This document shows positions 40,564-49,300 of a DNA stretch of 64,000 nt, one piece after another. Position 1 is the first letter of the stretch. Each line of letters begins with the position of its first letter. Position numbers and translations under genes: made by a program. The DNA comes from Thermoplasmata archaeon. GTDB lineage: Archaea; Thermoplasmatota; Thermoplasmata; RBG-16-68-12; SOIM01. The stretch is taken from assembly GCA_023140195.1 (NCBI GenBank), contig JAGLME010000015.1, positions 248,001 through 312,000 on the forward strand, read 5' to 3'. A model generated the notes under the pieces. It saw only the letters and a list, made by a program, of their open reading frames with translations, searched no databases and was not told the DNA's origin.

Positions 40564-41976
40564 TCAACGGCCAAGGATCTCACGGGACAGTTGCTGGCGA
40601 CTCATCAGATCACCGAGGTACTGCAAAACTTCACCGATTCCGCATCCGTCTTCAGCCAGCTCAAGAAGTTCCAACGAACTCTCCTTGTCAATCAAGAGGA
40701 TTCCATCGCTCTTCAGACGCACAAGGTCAGCCGGGTTTATCAGATCCCGTGATAGAGTCGTTGCCAGTACTCCAACAACTCTCGTCCCTGGTGCAACGGA
40801 TCCAATATGTCGAAGTCGAGCGACGAATTTGGTGGCTTTATGCCGAAGATCCGGTTCGGCGATTGTACATTCGATTACAAACGCGACGGTGGGATCTAAT
40901 GCCCAAGCTAGAATGTCAGGGTTTGCCTTGTCTTCTGCTCCGACATGAATGCAGGTGAATCCAAGGAATGACATGAGCTCGACAATGGCTTGCTCAAACC
41001 CTTTGCTAGGTTTCTTGGCTCTTCCACTCAATGCCCTTCTAAAGTCCTCAAGATTTGGATCCACAGATGAGCCCACACTCATCCTAGGGTTCCGTCCGCT
41101 CACTCGATTTCGATATAGATCCAACCGGTCCACAGAGTCTCCTCTGTAGGAGAGTAGGAGCTGGACATGATTCGATAGCTTCGTAACAGGGATCTCACTT
41201 TTGAGAAACACTTGCCTTTCCTTGCCTCTTGACGCAATTTGGAGAGATTGTCGGTCTCGCCGTAGGACCATACCCCCCTCCTTTTCAATTATCCCCACAG
41301 ACGCCTTGCTCAATTTGCAGCCTTCGCGCATCATAGCCTTGACTAAAACATTTTCAGACTCAAGAACTGAGCCCTGCTCGAATCGAAGCCAAATAGGTGC
41401 AATAATCTCAAGTTGACTGTGACACCAAGCATTCTTGTAGTCTTCGCTACCTGTATACGTCCTCACTAGATCATACATCCCTCCGAATGGTTTGTCAAGG
41501 GATGCGAGTCTTGACTCTAGTGATTCAAAACCTTCGGTTCCAATGCTCGCCATGACTGTCGACTCCCCTCCAGACAGAATGAAGCAGCGTGCATCAATGT
41601 TCATCAACCGGAGGCTATCCTGCCTCTTATAGGCCCGGAAGGTAGGTGAATAAGGATTCCCAAATCCAGAATGGTCTATTCTCTGGTAACTAATATCTGC
41701 TTTCTCCCATTCAAATTTCCCCGTCTTGAAGACATCAAGGATCCTTTCTATGTCGTCAATGGGCAGAAGGGCTCCCTCTATCAGCAAATCAGGAAGATTG
41801 GGAGGCTTTGCAGAGAATCTGAACCGTTTTGGTGTCTGTGTGCTCATTATAGCTCGTGTGGACAGGTTCACCCAGTGGGTTTCCCATTTGAAGGCGACCA
41901 AGTAAAACTCGATTGCTTTGTAGTCTTTCCTCAGCTGTTGTGTTGTGTCCAAGAATCGTCGAATGGGGTCTTTCAT
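40564..41976 (-). CDS. Large protein with C-terminal PD-(D/E)XK-like domain
   Basis: 470 residues. The first 310 residues are a mixed domain without recognised motifs. The C-terminal part shows the restriction-endonuclease-fold order: FEQAIVELMSFLGF (helix Glu), HVGAEDKANPDILAW (Asp354) and VAFVIECTI (Glu369-Cys-Thr371), followed by RHKATKFVARL. The VIECT variant with a downstream Lys/Arg helix occurs in known restriction-like families. A TTTTATAT box at 42005-42012 on the minus strand is about 32 bases before the ATG. No methyltransferase is adjacent, so a modification-dependent or abortive role is more likely than classic restriction. Confidence 0.68.
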   Translation of the reverse strand: MKDPIRRFLDTTQQLRKDYKAIEFYLVAFKWETHWVNLSTRAIMSTQTPKRFRFSAKPPNLPDLLIEGALLPIDDIERILDVFKTGKFEWEKADISYQRIDHSGFGNPYSPTFRAYKRQDSLRLMNIDARCFILSGGESTVMASIGTEGFESLESRLASLDKPFGGMYDLVRTYTGSEDYKNAWCHSQLEIIAPIWLRFEQGSVLESENVLVKAMMREGCKLSKASVGIIEKEGGMVLRRDRQSLQIASRGKERQVFLKSEIPVTKLSNHVQLLLSYRGDSVDRLDLYRNRVSGRNPRMSVGSSVDPNLEDFRRALSGRAKKPSKGFEQAIVELMSFLGFTCIHVGAEDKANPDILAWALDPTVAFVIECTIAEPDLRHKATKFVARLRHIGSVAPGTRVVGVLATTLSRDLINPADLVRLKSDGILLIDKESSLELLELAEDGCGIGEVLQYLGDLMSRQQLSREILGR

Positions 41977-42526
41977 ATCGGTTCAGATGTCGAACTCTTC
42001 CTCGATATAAAAGGCTTGTCGATTCTGCGTTTTCATCATGAAGGACCGCTTCTCACAAAGTTCCTTTCTAATCAAGTATGCTGTGATTCTGGTGAACGAC
42101 AAGCGCAAGTCATTACCAGAAGTCTCCACTAGTGCATAGAGGAGTCGTATAGAATGTCCTGTGTGATCAATGTCCGATTCTTTCTCTACAAACCTATATC
42201 CTCAATTCAAAATTGGGGAGATATTTCCTTTCCCTCACTTCGGATATTCTGCTTTCAAGCGACTCTTTGGAAACCACGCCTCGACTAACAGATTCTGAAA
42301 CGTGATTCCCTTAGGTCAGAATCCTAGGATAGTCTGTGGAATGTGCCAAAGGTCCTTGAGTATTCCACGGATAATTGTCTCGAAAGAGAGTGTCATCCAA
42401 AGGTAAGGAATCCTGGTCGATGGGAATGCTTTCATAGAATGAAACCATGAAGCCTTCACAGGCGAGATTGAGATTGGAGGGAATCTTCTGACACAGCTCA
42501 AAATCGACTCCAAAAGCTGGCCGTCA
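41977..42526. other. Divergent intergenic region
   Basis: Separates the nuclease gene (minus) from the 42527 gene (plus). It contains the minus-strand TATA box at 42005-42012. The remaining 500 bases show no convincing gene; ORF 42316-42513 lacks protein-like composition. Confidence 0.45.
42005..42012 (-). promoter_or_regulatory. TATA box for the 40564-41976 gene
   Basis: CCTTTTATATCG on the minus strand, 29-36 bases before ATG 41976. Confidence 0.5.
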
Positions 42527-43894
42527 ATGGCGATAATCAGATTTCCAGATCCTTACTTCAAGCTTCAAACCCGGAGTCTATATCTGGATGTCCCGAACAG
42601 CATAGTAGAGAACTTCTTGCATGAAGTTTCAAACATCACACAGAACAAACGACTCAGCACGTCCAAGATGTATGACAGGGTTGTTGCTCTTAGAGATCAA
42701 TTCAACGATGAACTTGGAGAGGAATATGGAAAATGGTTTCGTTTCGTAGTGAAGAAAGGTGGTTTTCAGAAGAAACCGTTTGCAATCCAAGTCAGGATTA
42801 ACTGGAAAGCTTTTGTGACTTTTCTGGACCAATATGCCACTAGAAGCGATCTCTCTCTTGAAGAGAAATATGAGTATATCTCCGAGTGCCGACATTTTAT
42901 TGGGTATATGACATCTGCTCCAAGAGATGAACATATTGCTAGGAATACAAAGGCCATTGCTGCTGATGAAATCTCTGCAGTGAAAAAGCACATTCGAGAA
43001 TTTCTAGCGTCTCTCAAGAGTATTAGGAGCAAGTTACGTTCAAGATTCCTTAGGAAGGGATGGCTCCCAAAGATAACGGTGTTCACCTCCGAGCTCGAAT
43101 CCATTATCCAGGGAATAGGATTGAGTTTCGACAGAGGGCTCATTCCAACGTGTTATAGGGAAATGAGGACTATTCTTGAGAACCTATCATGGGTAGTATT
43201 CGATGACCTGCTATGTTACACAAGCAGCGCAATCCGCTCAAATGAGACATTCATTCCTCCGTATCGAGTCCTTTCAAGAAGATGGTTTGACTGGGCAAAG
43301 AATCCGGGGTTCATGGTTAGGGGTATGGGCGAGTTGGGCAAATCTCTCAATAGGACCATTGGTCATTTCGATATTCTTTTTGAGAGCACTGAGTACGATT
43401 GGGGTAAGAAGAAGATCAAAGACGCTTTTTACAGGAATCTGACATATCCTTTGCTCATGAGCCTCGTGGGCATCAAAGCAGATGTGCCCACGGAACTGAT
43501 TGAATGGGTGCCAACATACGAAAGGAGATGGCTAGAAAGTGTACATCAGATGGACCTCGCGGAACTACTTAGCGACCTTAAGGGGAATAGGCTATCAGAG
43601 TCTGAAAGAATGCTAGCGAGACGAATGTCCAGGGCTATGACGAAGTCCCTCGAACCTCGCTTCACCATGCCATATCTCTCAAATGAAGTCGTTCTTCAAG
43701 TGACTAGCAAAATGCTTGGATTGAATCTTTATGATTTCTATGACAAATATAGTTACTTCGTGCATTCCTATAGCATGTCATGGCAGATTGCCCCCTTCTC
43801 ATCGATACTCGAACTCAAAGTCTTTGAGCAAGAACTCTCACGTTTCCTTCAGATTATTCAAAGCACACTACAAGAAGCATCACAAAGACTATGA
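42527..43894 (+). CDS. Helical protein resembling DUF5677/HEPN-like defence proteins
   Basis: 455 residues. Two features recall the DUF5677/AbiV type of HEPN-like domain: a helix CYREMRTILENLSWVVFDDLL (the R-x-x-x-E pattern) near 205-225, and YDFYDKYSYFVHSYS near 400-415 (the Y-x-x-x-S/F-x-x-VH pattern). The N-terminal 200 residues are unassigned. No ribosome site precedes ATG 42527, so a leaderless start is likely. Both the family match and an RNase role are tentative. Confidence 0.6.
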   Translation: MAIIRFPDPYFKLQTRSLYLDVPNSIVENFLHEVSNITQNKRLSTSKMYDRVVALRDQFNDELGEEYGKWFRFVVKKGGFQKKPFAIQVRINWKAFVTFLDQYATRSDLSLEEKYEYISECRHFIGYMTSAPRDEHIARNTKAIAADEISAVKKHIREFLASLKSIRSKLRSRFLRKGWLPKITVFTSELESIIQGIGLSFDRGLIPTCYREMRTILENLSWVVFDDLLCYTSSAIRSNETFIPPYRVLSRRWFDWAKNPGFMVRGMGELGKSLNRTIGHFDILFESTEYDWGKKKIKDAFYRNLTYPLLMSLVGIKADVPTELIEWVPTYERRWLESVHQMDLAELLSDLKGNRLSESERMLARRMSRAMTKSLEPRFTMPYLSNEVVLQVTSKMLGLNLYDFYDKYSYFVHSYSMSWQIAPFSSILELKVFEQELSRFLQIIQSTLQEASQRL

Positions 43895-43907
43895 CCTTGT
43901 TTCATTG

Positions 43908-44159
43908 TTACCAACGTGAATCCACTTGGTCGATCTGTATCATGGGAATTCCCAGATCGATTGAGAGGATAGCAACCATACCCGAGGAGAGACTCGTCGT
44001 ATGATTCACTAGAGAAGTCTCCCCATCACACCAGACGATTCTATCCCACACCCTCTCAAATCCAGTCTTCGGCATACCTGAGTCCACCCTCAAACGTCTC
44101 TTCTTCCTTAGCCGTAGAACCCAAAGACACAAGCAATTCTCCTTAGAACAGTTGTTCAT
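43908..44159 (-). CDS. Possible small hypothetical protein
   Basis: 83 residues, N-terminal Cys cluster (NNCSKENCLC) and a hydrophobic C-terminal run (GMVAILSIDLGIPMIQID). It starts 23 bases after the nuclease-like gene 44183-44620 on the same strand, with AAGAGAA before its ATG. No family; it may be spurious. Confidence 0.3.
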   Translation of the reverse strand: MNNCSKENCLCLWVLRLRKKRRLRVDSGMPKTGFERVWDRIVWCDGETSLVNHTTSLSSGMVAILSIDLGIPMIQIDQVDSRW

Positions 44160-44182
44160 TTCTCTTTTTTCTATCTTCTTGA

Positions 44183-44620
44183 TTATCCATTCAAGTTCTC
44201 TGCAGATGGAAACAATCTAGACGCCAGACCATCGATTGATTCTTCACCAAGCAAATCCCCTCTTGTGATTCTGCAATACGTCTTAGGATCGATGTTGGGC
44301 TTCGGTTTCTTCTCAAGGACGCCCAGTCTTTTGTCTTCGTCAAGAATTCGGTATTTCAAACTCATTCCTTGGCTCACATAATCGATCGTGACGAGTACAA
44401 CTGTTCCATTCTTTCTTCGCAAGAGGGACTTATGAACGATCCAATTGGGAACACTGCCCCCTCTTCTGACACTTTTCAACTGCACATATCTGCTGATATC
44501 GTCCACCTTCAGAACAAGATCGTAGCCAAAGGAATCCGTGTGACCTCTCAGGATTTCCAGTTTCTTCCTTTTGGAGGCGAGATGTTGAATCAAATCTGAC
44601 AAGAATTTGAATTCGACCAT
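44183..44620 (-). CDS. Small nuclease-like protein (D...QxK variant of PD-(D/E)XK)
   Basis: 145 residues. The order HTDSFGYDLVLKV (Asp34) then RYVQLKSV (Gln47-Leu-Lys49) matches PD-(D/E)XK proteins in which Glu is replaced by Gln, as in DUF4365-like domains. The remaining strands (TVVLVTIDY) complete a compact alpha/beta core. It is the only intact gene on the minus strand between two plus-strand genes. Nuclease activity is inferred from the motif alone. Confidence 0.6.
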   Translation of the reverse strand: MVEFKFLSDLIQHLASKRKKLEILRGHTDSFGYDLVLKVDDISRYVQLKSVRRGGSVPNWIVHKSLLRRKNGTVVLVTIDYVSQGMSLKYRILDEDKRLGVLEKKPKPNIDPKTYCRITRGDLLGEESIDGLASRLFPSAENLNG

Positions 44621-44795
44621 TTGTTCTCGATATTTCGAGTCCTTCTCTGTGAATGTCTCTAATGACCTCGTGTTTTCACAACCTTACGTCTTCTTTGCGT
44701 ATCTCATCCAGTAGATTGTGCAGGTATGAAGTTCTTTTGGGAAACGCTTTTGATGAGCTTCTCTATGTGGTATAGGAGGAAAGGGGTGGATAGAA

Positions 44796-45344
44796 GTGAC
44801 CAGACTTAAGACGACTGTCGAGAGGTGTATACACGAACTTATCAGAGACTACAAGGACAATGAACTCTCTTACCTGACTGAGAGCGACGTAGTGGCAAGT
44901 CTTTTGAGCCTGCTGAGAATGAGATTGGATTCTGACTCTGTTCATTGCGAGTTGCGTCCCTATGACAGCAAGAAGAGGTACATTTCTGGAAAACCCCACA
45001 AATGGAAGAAGGAAGCTAGGGGTTGTTTGGTTGACATCGTGATATTGAAGAAGCAAGGTCTCAAGAGGGTCATTAGAGAGAGACAGAGGAGGTATTGGCG
45101 ATATCTATCATTCCCTGTCGCATCATTCAGGGCATCGGTGGAAGTGAAAATCCGTACTTGGAGGAACAAAAGGAATATTCGTGCTGACATTGACAAACTC
45201 AATCTGATTCTTAGGGCCAACCCCCGGTGCCTTGTCTATCTTGTTGTTCTGGACAGGTATGCTCCGGAGGCAGATCTGATGAAGGTTCGTGATTACGCAC
45301 AGAAATATAAGGTGGGATTCTTTTCATACCCACCAAGCAGATAG
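44796..45344 (+). CDS. PD-(D/E)XK nuclease-like protein, first gene of a pair
   Basis: 182 residues from GTG 44796, preceded by GGGTGGA. Motif order: Glu29 in LTESDVVASLL, Asp80 in CLVDIVILK, and Glu116-Val-Lys118 in ASVEVKIRTW, followed by a basic helix. This is a full E...D...ExK set with normal spacing. A beta strand LVYLVVLDRYAPEADL closes the core. It lies nine bases upstream of the N-formylglutamate-amidohydrolase-like gene, so the two form an operon. A DNA-cleaving effector is inferred. Confidence 0.68.
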   Translation: MTRLKTTVERCIHELIRDYKDNELSYLTESDVVASLLSLLRMRLDSDSVHCELRPYDSKKRYISGKPHKWKKEARGCLVDIVILKKQGLKRVIRERQRRYWRYLSFPVASFRASVEVKIRTWRNKRNIRADIDKLNLILRANPRCLVYLVVLDRYAPEADLMKVRDYAQKYKVGFFSYPPSR

Positions 45345-45353
45345 AGGGTTTAT

Positions 45354-46031
45354 ATGACGAGTTACACTGTGTGGAAGTTCGTGAAATTCCGCTCGGGTAG
45401 TAACACAATACATGCACATGTGGACGCTGTTCATGCAGCCCCTCCAAGACACGACAAATACGCTGGTCAGATTGCAGACGCCATAGCTAAGATGGCAGGA
45501 TGCAGTGTAATCGTGGCCACTGTGTCGAGAGATATTGCAGATCTAAATAGACCTCCTAACGAAAGCAACCAAGAAGCCATCAAGGAGTACAGACGGGCGA
45601 TTAGGCTCATCTTGGAGCACCTTGGCAATCTTGATGTCAATGGGAAGGCTGCAAGACCCTATCTGCATCTAGCAATTCATGGTATGGCAGACACAGGGGA
45701 TGGCGATATTGAGATTGGAACTCGGTTCGGAGAGACTTGCTCAGAGAATATCAAGGATTGGCTTGTCAACAGAATAGATTCTTGGGGGGAGGAGGTACAG
45801 GTGGACAGGAGGTTCCCCGGAAATCCCTCCAAGTCGTTTCATAGATGCGGTGACAGCAGGAGCGACCTGGAGTATTTGGGCTACGGAGATAACTTCAACA
45901 CATTTCAAGTGGAAATTGGCAGAACGCTGAGAGAGAAATACCGAAGAAAGCTAATCAACAGATTCGCAGAGATTGTCGTGGATTTCAATGATACTTTTGA
46001 TTCCGCTACTACTCGCCAGGACGCGGATTAG
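45354..46031 (+). CDS. N-formylglutamate amidohydrolase-like zinc hydrolase
   Basis: 225 residues. It shows the order of motifs in the N-formylglutamate amidohydrolase family: an N-terminal His-rich metal loop (IHAHVDAVHAAPPRHD), ATVSRDIADLNRPP, LHLAIHGMAD, IGTRFGETCS and FQVEIGRTLR. The family hydrolyses formyl or acyl amino acids using one zinc. No histidine-catabolism genes are near, and the gene is paired with a nuclease-like gene nine bases upstream, so a metabolic role is doubtful. GAGGG precedes ATG 45354. The pairing with a nuclease has no known precedent that I can name. Confidence 0.72.
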   Translation: MTSYTVWKFVKFRSGSNTIHAHVDAVHAAPPRHDKYAGQIADAIAKMAGCSVIVATVSRDIADLNRPPNESNQEAIKEYRRAIRLILEHLGNLDVNGKAARPYLHLAIHGMADTGDGDIEIGTRFGETCSENIKDWLVNRIDSWGEEVQVDRRFPGNPSKSFHRCGDSRSDLEYLGYGDNFNTFQVEIGRTLREKYRRKLINRFAEIVVDFNDTFDSATTRQDAD

Positions 46032-46334
46032 AGCCTGTCTTGAGCTCTTTGACCAAATGCCTAATGTTCGGGAATCCGAAATAGCCATCTACACTTCGAA
46101 TGTTCAGGATACTGCGAGAACCCCCCAGATAGAAGTCAACGTCTTCCTCTTCTGTCTATGAGTTGGAGACTGACACCAAGCTGTATGTTAGCAGAAGTTC
46201 GCCTATTGATGTGGAGAAAAGTGTAGTTTTGTTTTTCTTGGGATTCACTGGGTACGAAGCATTTAACCAAATGCAGTGAACTAAAGGTCTGTGTTGAACG
46301 CTATACAAGTTAGTCTCAGTTCCCAGCGTTTTCG
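46032..46334. other. Convergent intergenic region
   Basis: Lies between the amidohydrolase-like gene (plus) and the STAND gene (minus), both ending here. I see no gene or clear terminator; a short T-rich stretch near 46225-46240 could end plus-strand transcripts. Confidence 0.35.
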
Positions 46335-49300
46335 CTATTCCAGCGTTCTTCTTTGAACATGAAATCGAGCGCTCGCCCTAATTTTGGATATCACATCGGA
46401 AGGACCCGCTATCTTGTGTTTCTCCAAGATAAGGAGGTCCTCACGGGTGCCTATGGCCTGCACGCACGTTGCTGCGATCTCAAGACCTTCAATTGTAGGG
46501 TGGGAGGCGAGCCAGCGATCCACAAGGTCGAGAGCTCGGTCCCTCGAATCGTGTCGTTTATCGAACTCTTCCAACCAGTACCCAACTCGCCATTTACCAT
46601 GCCTGTCGGCCAAAAACTCATTCAAGTCTTGAAGCAATTCATCGTCAGACGGATGGTAATCCCTCCTGAGCTTTTCGCTAAGTAGATTCGAAAGATGTTG
46701 TTGGCTCCATTCAGGGACCCCAAGTCGCTGGCATACTTCCGCCAATTCCCTGAGGTCATGCTCGCCTAAACGATCGAGATATGGTACTAGGTTTTCCAGG
46801 TGACCTACTGTCAAATACTTCTGTCTTTCGCTGTCCAAGAAACCGAAGTGAAAGTCGATGTGTTTGAATACGGGGACGTCGTTTGGACATTGAATTATGC
46901 TTGAAGAAGCGAGTTCGAGACACTTCGGAGTGCCAACATATAAGGCCGTCTGTATGAATAAGGGGCTGTAGCCAAGATGGTTCCAGTACTTGGTCAGTAG
47001 TATTTCGGCGTCCCTCGCGGGAATCATCATAAGCAATCTCGAAATCATATAGTGGATATCCAACCTGTCGCTCATGAAATCTTTCGAAATGTTATCCTTG
47101 AACGATTCCAAATGACGTTCTGCTACATTCATGATTTCATTGCACCATACGTAGTGAGCAACACTGAACCAATGAGTTTCGGTCGATAACAACGGAAGTA
47201 TATCTCGTACCACGCTTTGGTCACCGAGTTGGGCCCGCTTCCATAACGCTCTGTGGAAAAGAGGCGGAGTCTGTGGAATAACTCTCAGAATGTCGATTTC
47301 GGTCCATTCTACATTTGTGAGCCACAGGCGAAAGGCCTCTGTTTTCACGAATTCATCATTCTGTGGATTTTCCCACAAAGCCCTTAGCCTTGCCCAAGAT
47401 GCTTGTGACAGTCTGCGACCTCCCCTGCGGGAGTTATTCCAGTTGTCGACGATCATCGCCGTCCAAGGTGAAAATCTCTCTGTACCAGCTATCTCTCGCT
47501 CAATTCTGGCGGCACTTCGCACAATAAACTCGATTGCATTAGGTGTGTCAATTTTGTCGCACATAAACGTAATAGGCCAGCGCAACGATTCGTGCACATC
47601 GCACTGTTTGACAAGATAATCGATAACATCATCACGGATTCCACGTGCCAGTGCAAAACGAAGGTACTTCGCCATCTGTACTTTTGGCGATATACCGCGG
47701 GTGTTCTCTTCATCAGGCAAGCTAGCCCAACACGCCATCAGTGGGTCCAAGATGTCGCTAGGATTGGCTCCGCTACATTGGGTAGCAGCCCAAATCGCTT
47801 CTGGAAGAGTCCCTATTCTGTCCGTTGAGAGTCTCCAACATGCTGCTATCTCGTCCTGTAGATCAGTCAGGCCCAAGAAACCTGCCAATGCCAGAGACCC
47901 CTTTCGATTTCTGTCTGTTACTGTAGAGGATATCAATAGCATTTTCAGTTCCCTTAGGAGTTGTTCTCTGTGTTTCATCTTCGCATGGTCTAATATCCGA
48001 TCGCGCAGACCATCATTAATCCCAGGTGCGAAGTCCCCCCGAGTGCCGAAATATGAAGCACCGCTTTCTGCGCACCCATTGCGCAACCGGGCCAGAAGAA
48101 CCAGTGGATATGCACGTAACCTCTCAGTTACTTCAAGAACTGCTGGGGAGTCTGTTTCTAGAAGACTCCAACAAACAGCATTGATTACCGAATCTGGAGT
48201 GGCGCCCTTTGCCATTCCGCTTTCCATCCACTGCTTGACTTCGCCGATAATAGCCTTATGGTTGCTAGATGTGGGTATCCCAAAACACCGGATGGCTTCT
48301 ACTAGTGACAGGGGATTTCTATTCCGCATTTCTGCGAGAAACTCTCGATGTTGGGGAGAAATCAGAAGGGCACGGCCAATTATTCCCGCGTAGTATGGTT
48401 CTTCCAATACTTCAGAGTCTGACATGGAGTCTGTTAGTATCGTCACCATACTTCCAACAAGCAAAGTCTCCAGGATACGGTCATGACGGAAAACCAATTC
48501 TTCTTGGTCTCTCAATCGACAAAGCATGGAACGTCGAATGAGTTCTCTCATCGCTTTCAGATTTGAGTTCTCTCCCAACCATCTTTTGATTTCCTCCCAA
48601 GAAGGTTGGTGTTCTCGCTTTCGTAGCATATGAAGGCATGTAGTAGAGAGCGCCTTGCGATAATCGGACGACAAATAGGAGGCCCCAGGAGCGGAAGCAG
48701 CATCCTTAAGGCTAGATGTCACGAAGTTCTCGACAACGTCCTCCGCTAAAACATTGAGGTCGCTTTGCTTGGCGTTTGTAAGGAGTGAACTGAGCAAACC
48801 TATCATAACAGGGTCCCTTCCCATTTTGGTGGCCAAGTCACTGGCTTCTGCACTTGAGATTTCCACATCAGCATGGGAAGTCGCTACACGAACAGCCAGT
48901 GTTGCCTCTGCCAAAGTCATGGGGCCAATGATGATGGTATGTATCCAGGGTAATCTGGTGAGATTGTCCTCCATTTGCCCCCAAATGTGAGGCCATACGG
49001 GACACACAACAATGTGTTGTGAGACTGAGGAAGGCGAATCAGGAATGGTCGACGGTTGGGGCCTAGACCAAGAGAGGATCCTATGTAGTAGTCTTGTGGG
49101 CGCTTCCGCCCTGTTCACGTCATCCAAAACAATAAGAAGTTGTGAACCTTCTCGAACGAGCTGCAGGGCAACTCTCCCCGCTTCAGGTGATAAATGCGGA
49201 TGGAGAGCCTGCAAAACCTTGCTAATCACCTCCTCCAACGACAAACACTCATTGACCAAACTGGCAGGTGCCCACAAACCGTATCCACCGGACTGCAAGT

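Noticed and set aside
40509-40958. Plus-strand ORFs opposite the 40564-41976 gene
   Set aside because: Shadow frames of a gene with a clear nuclease-like motif and its own TATA box on the minus strand.
42316-42513. Minus-strand 65-codon ORF in the divergent promoter region
   Set aside because: Low-complexity Ser/Ile/Pro content, no ribosome site, no neighbours that would support it.
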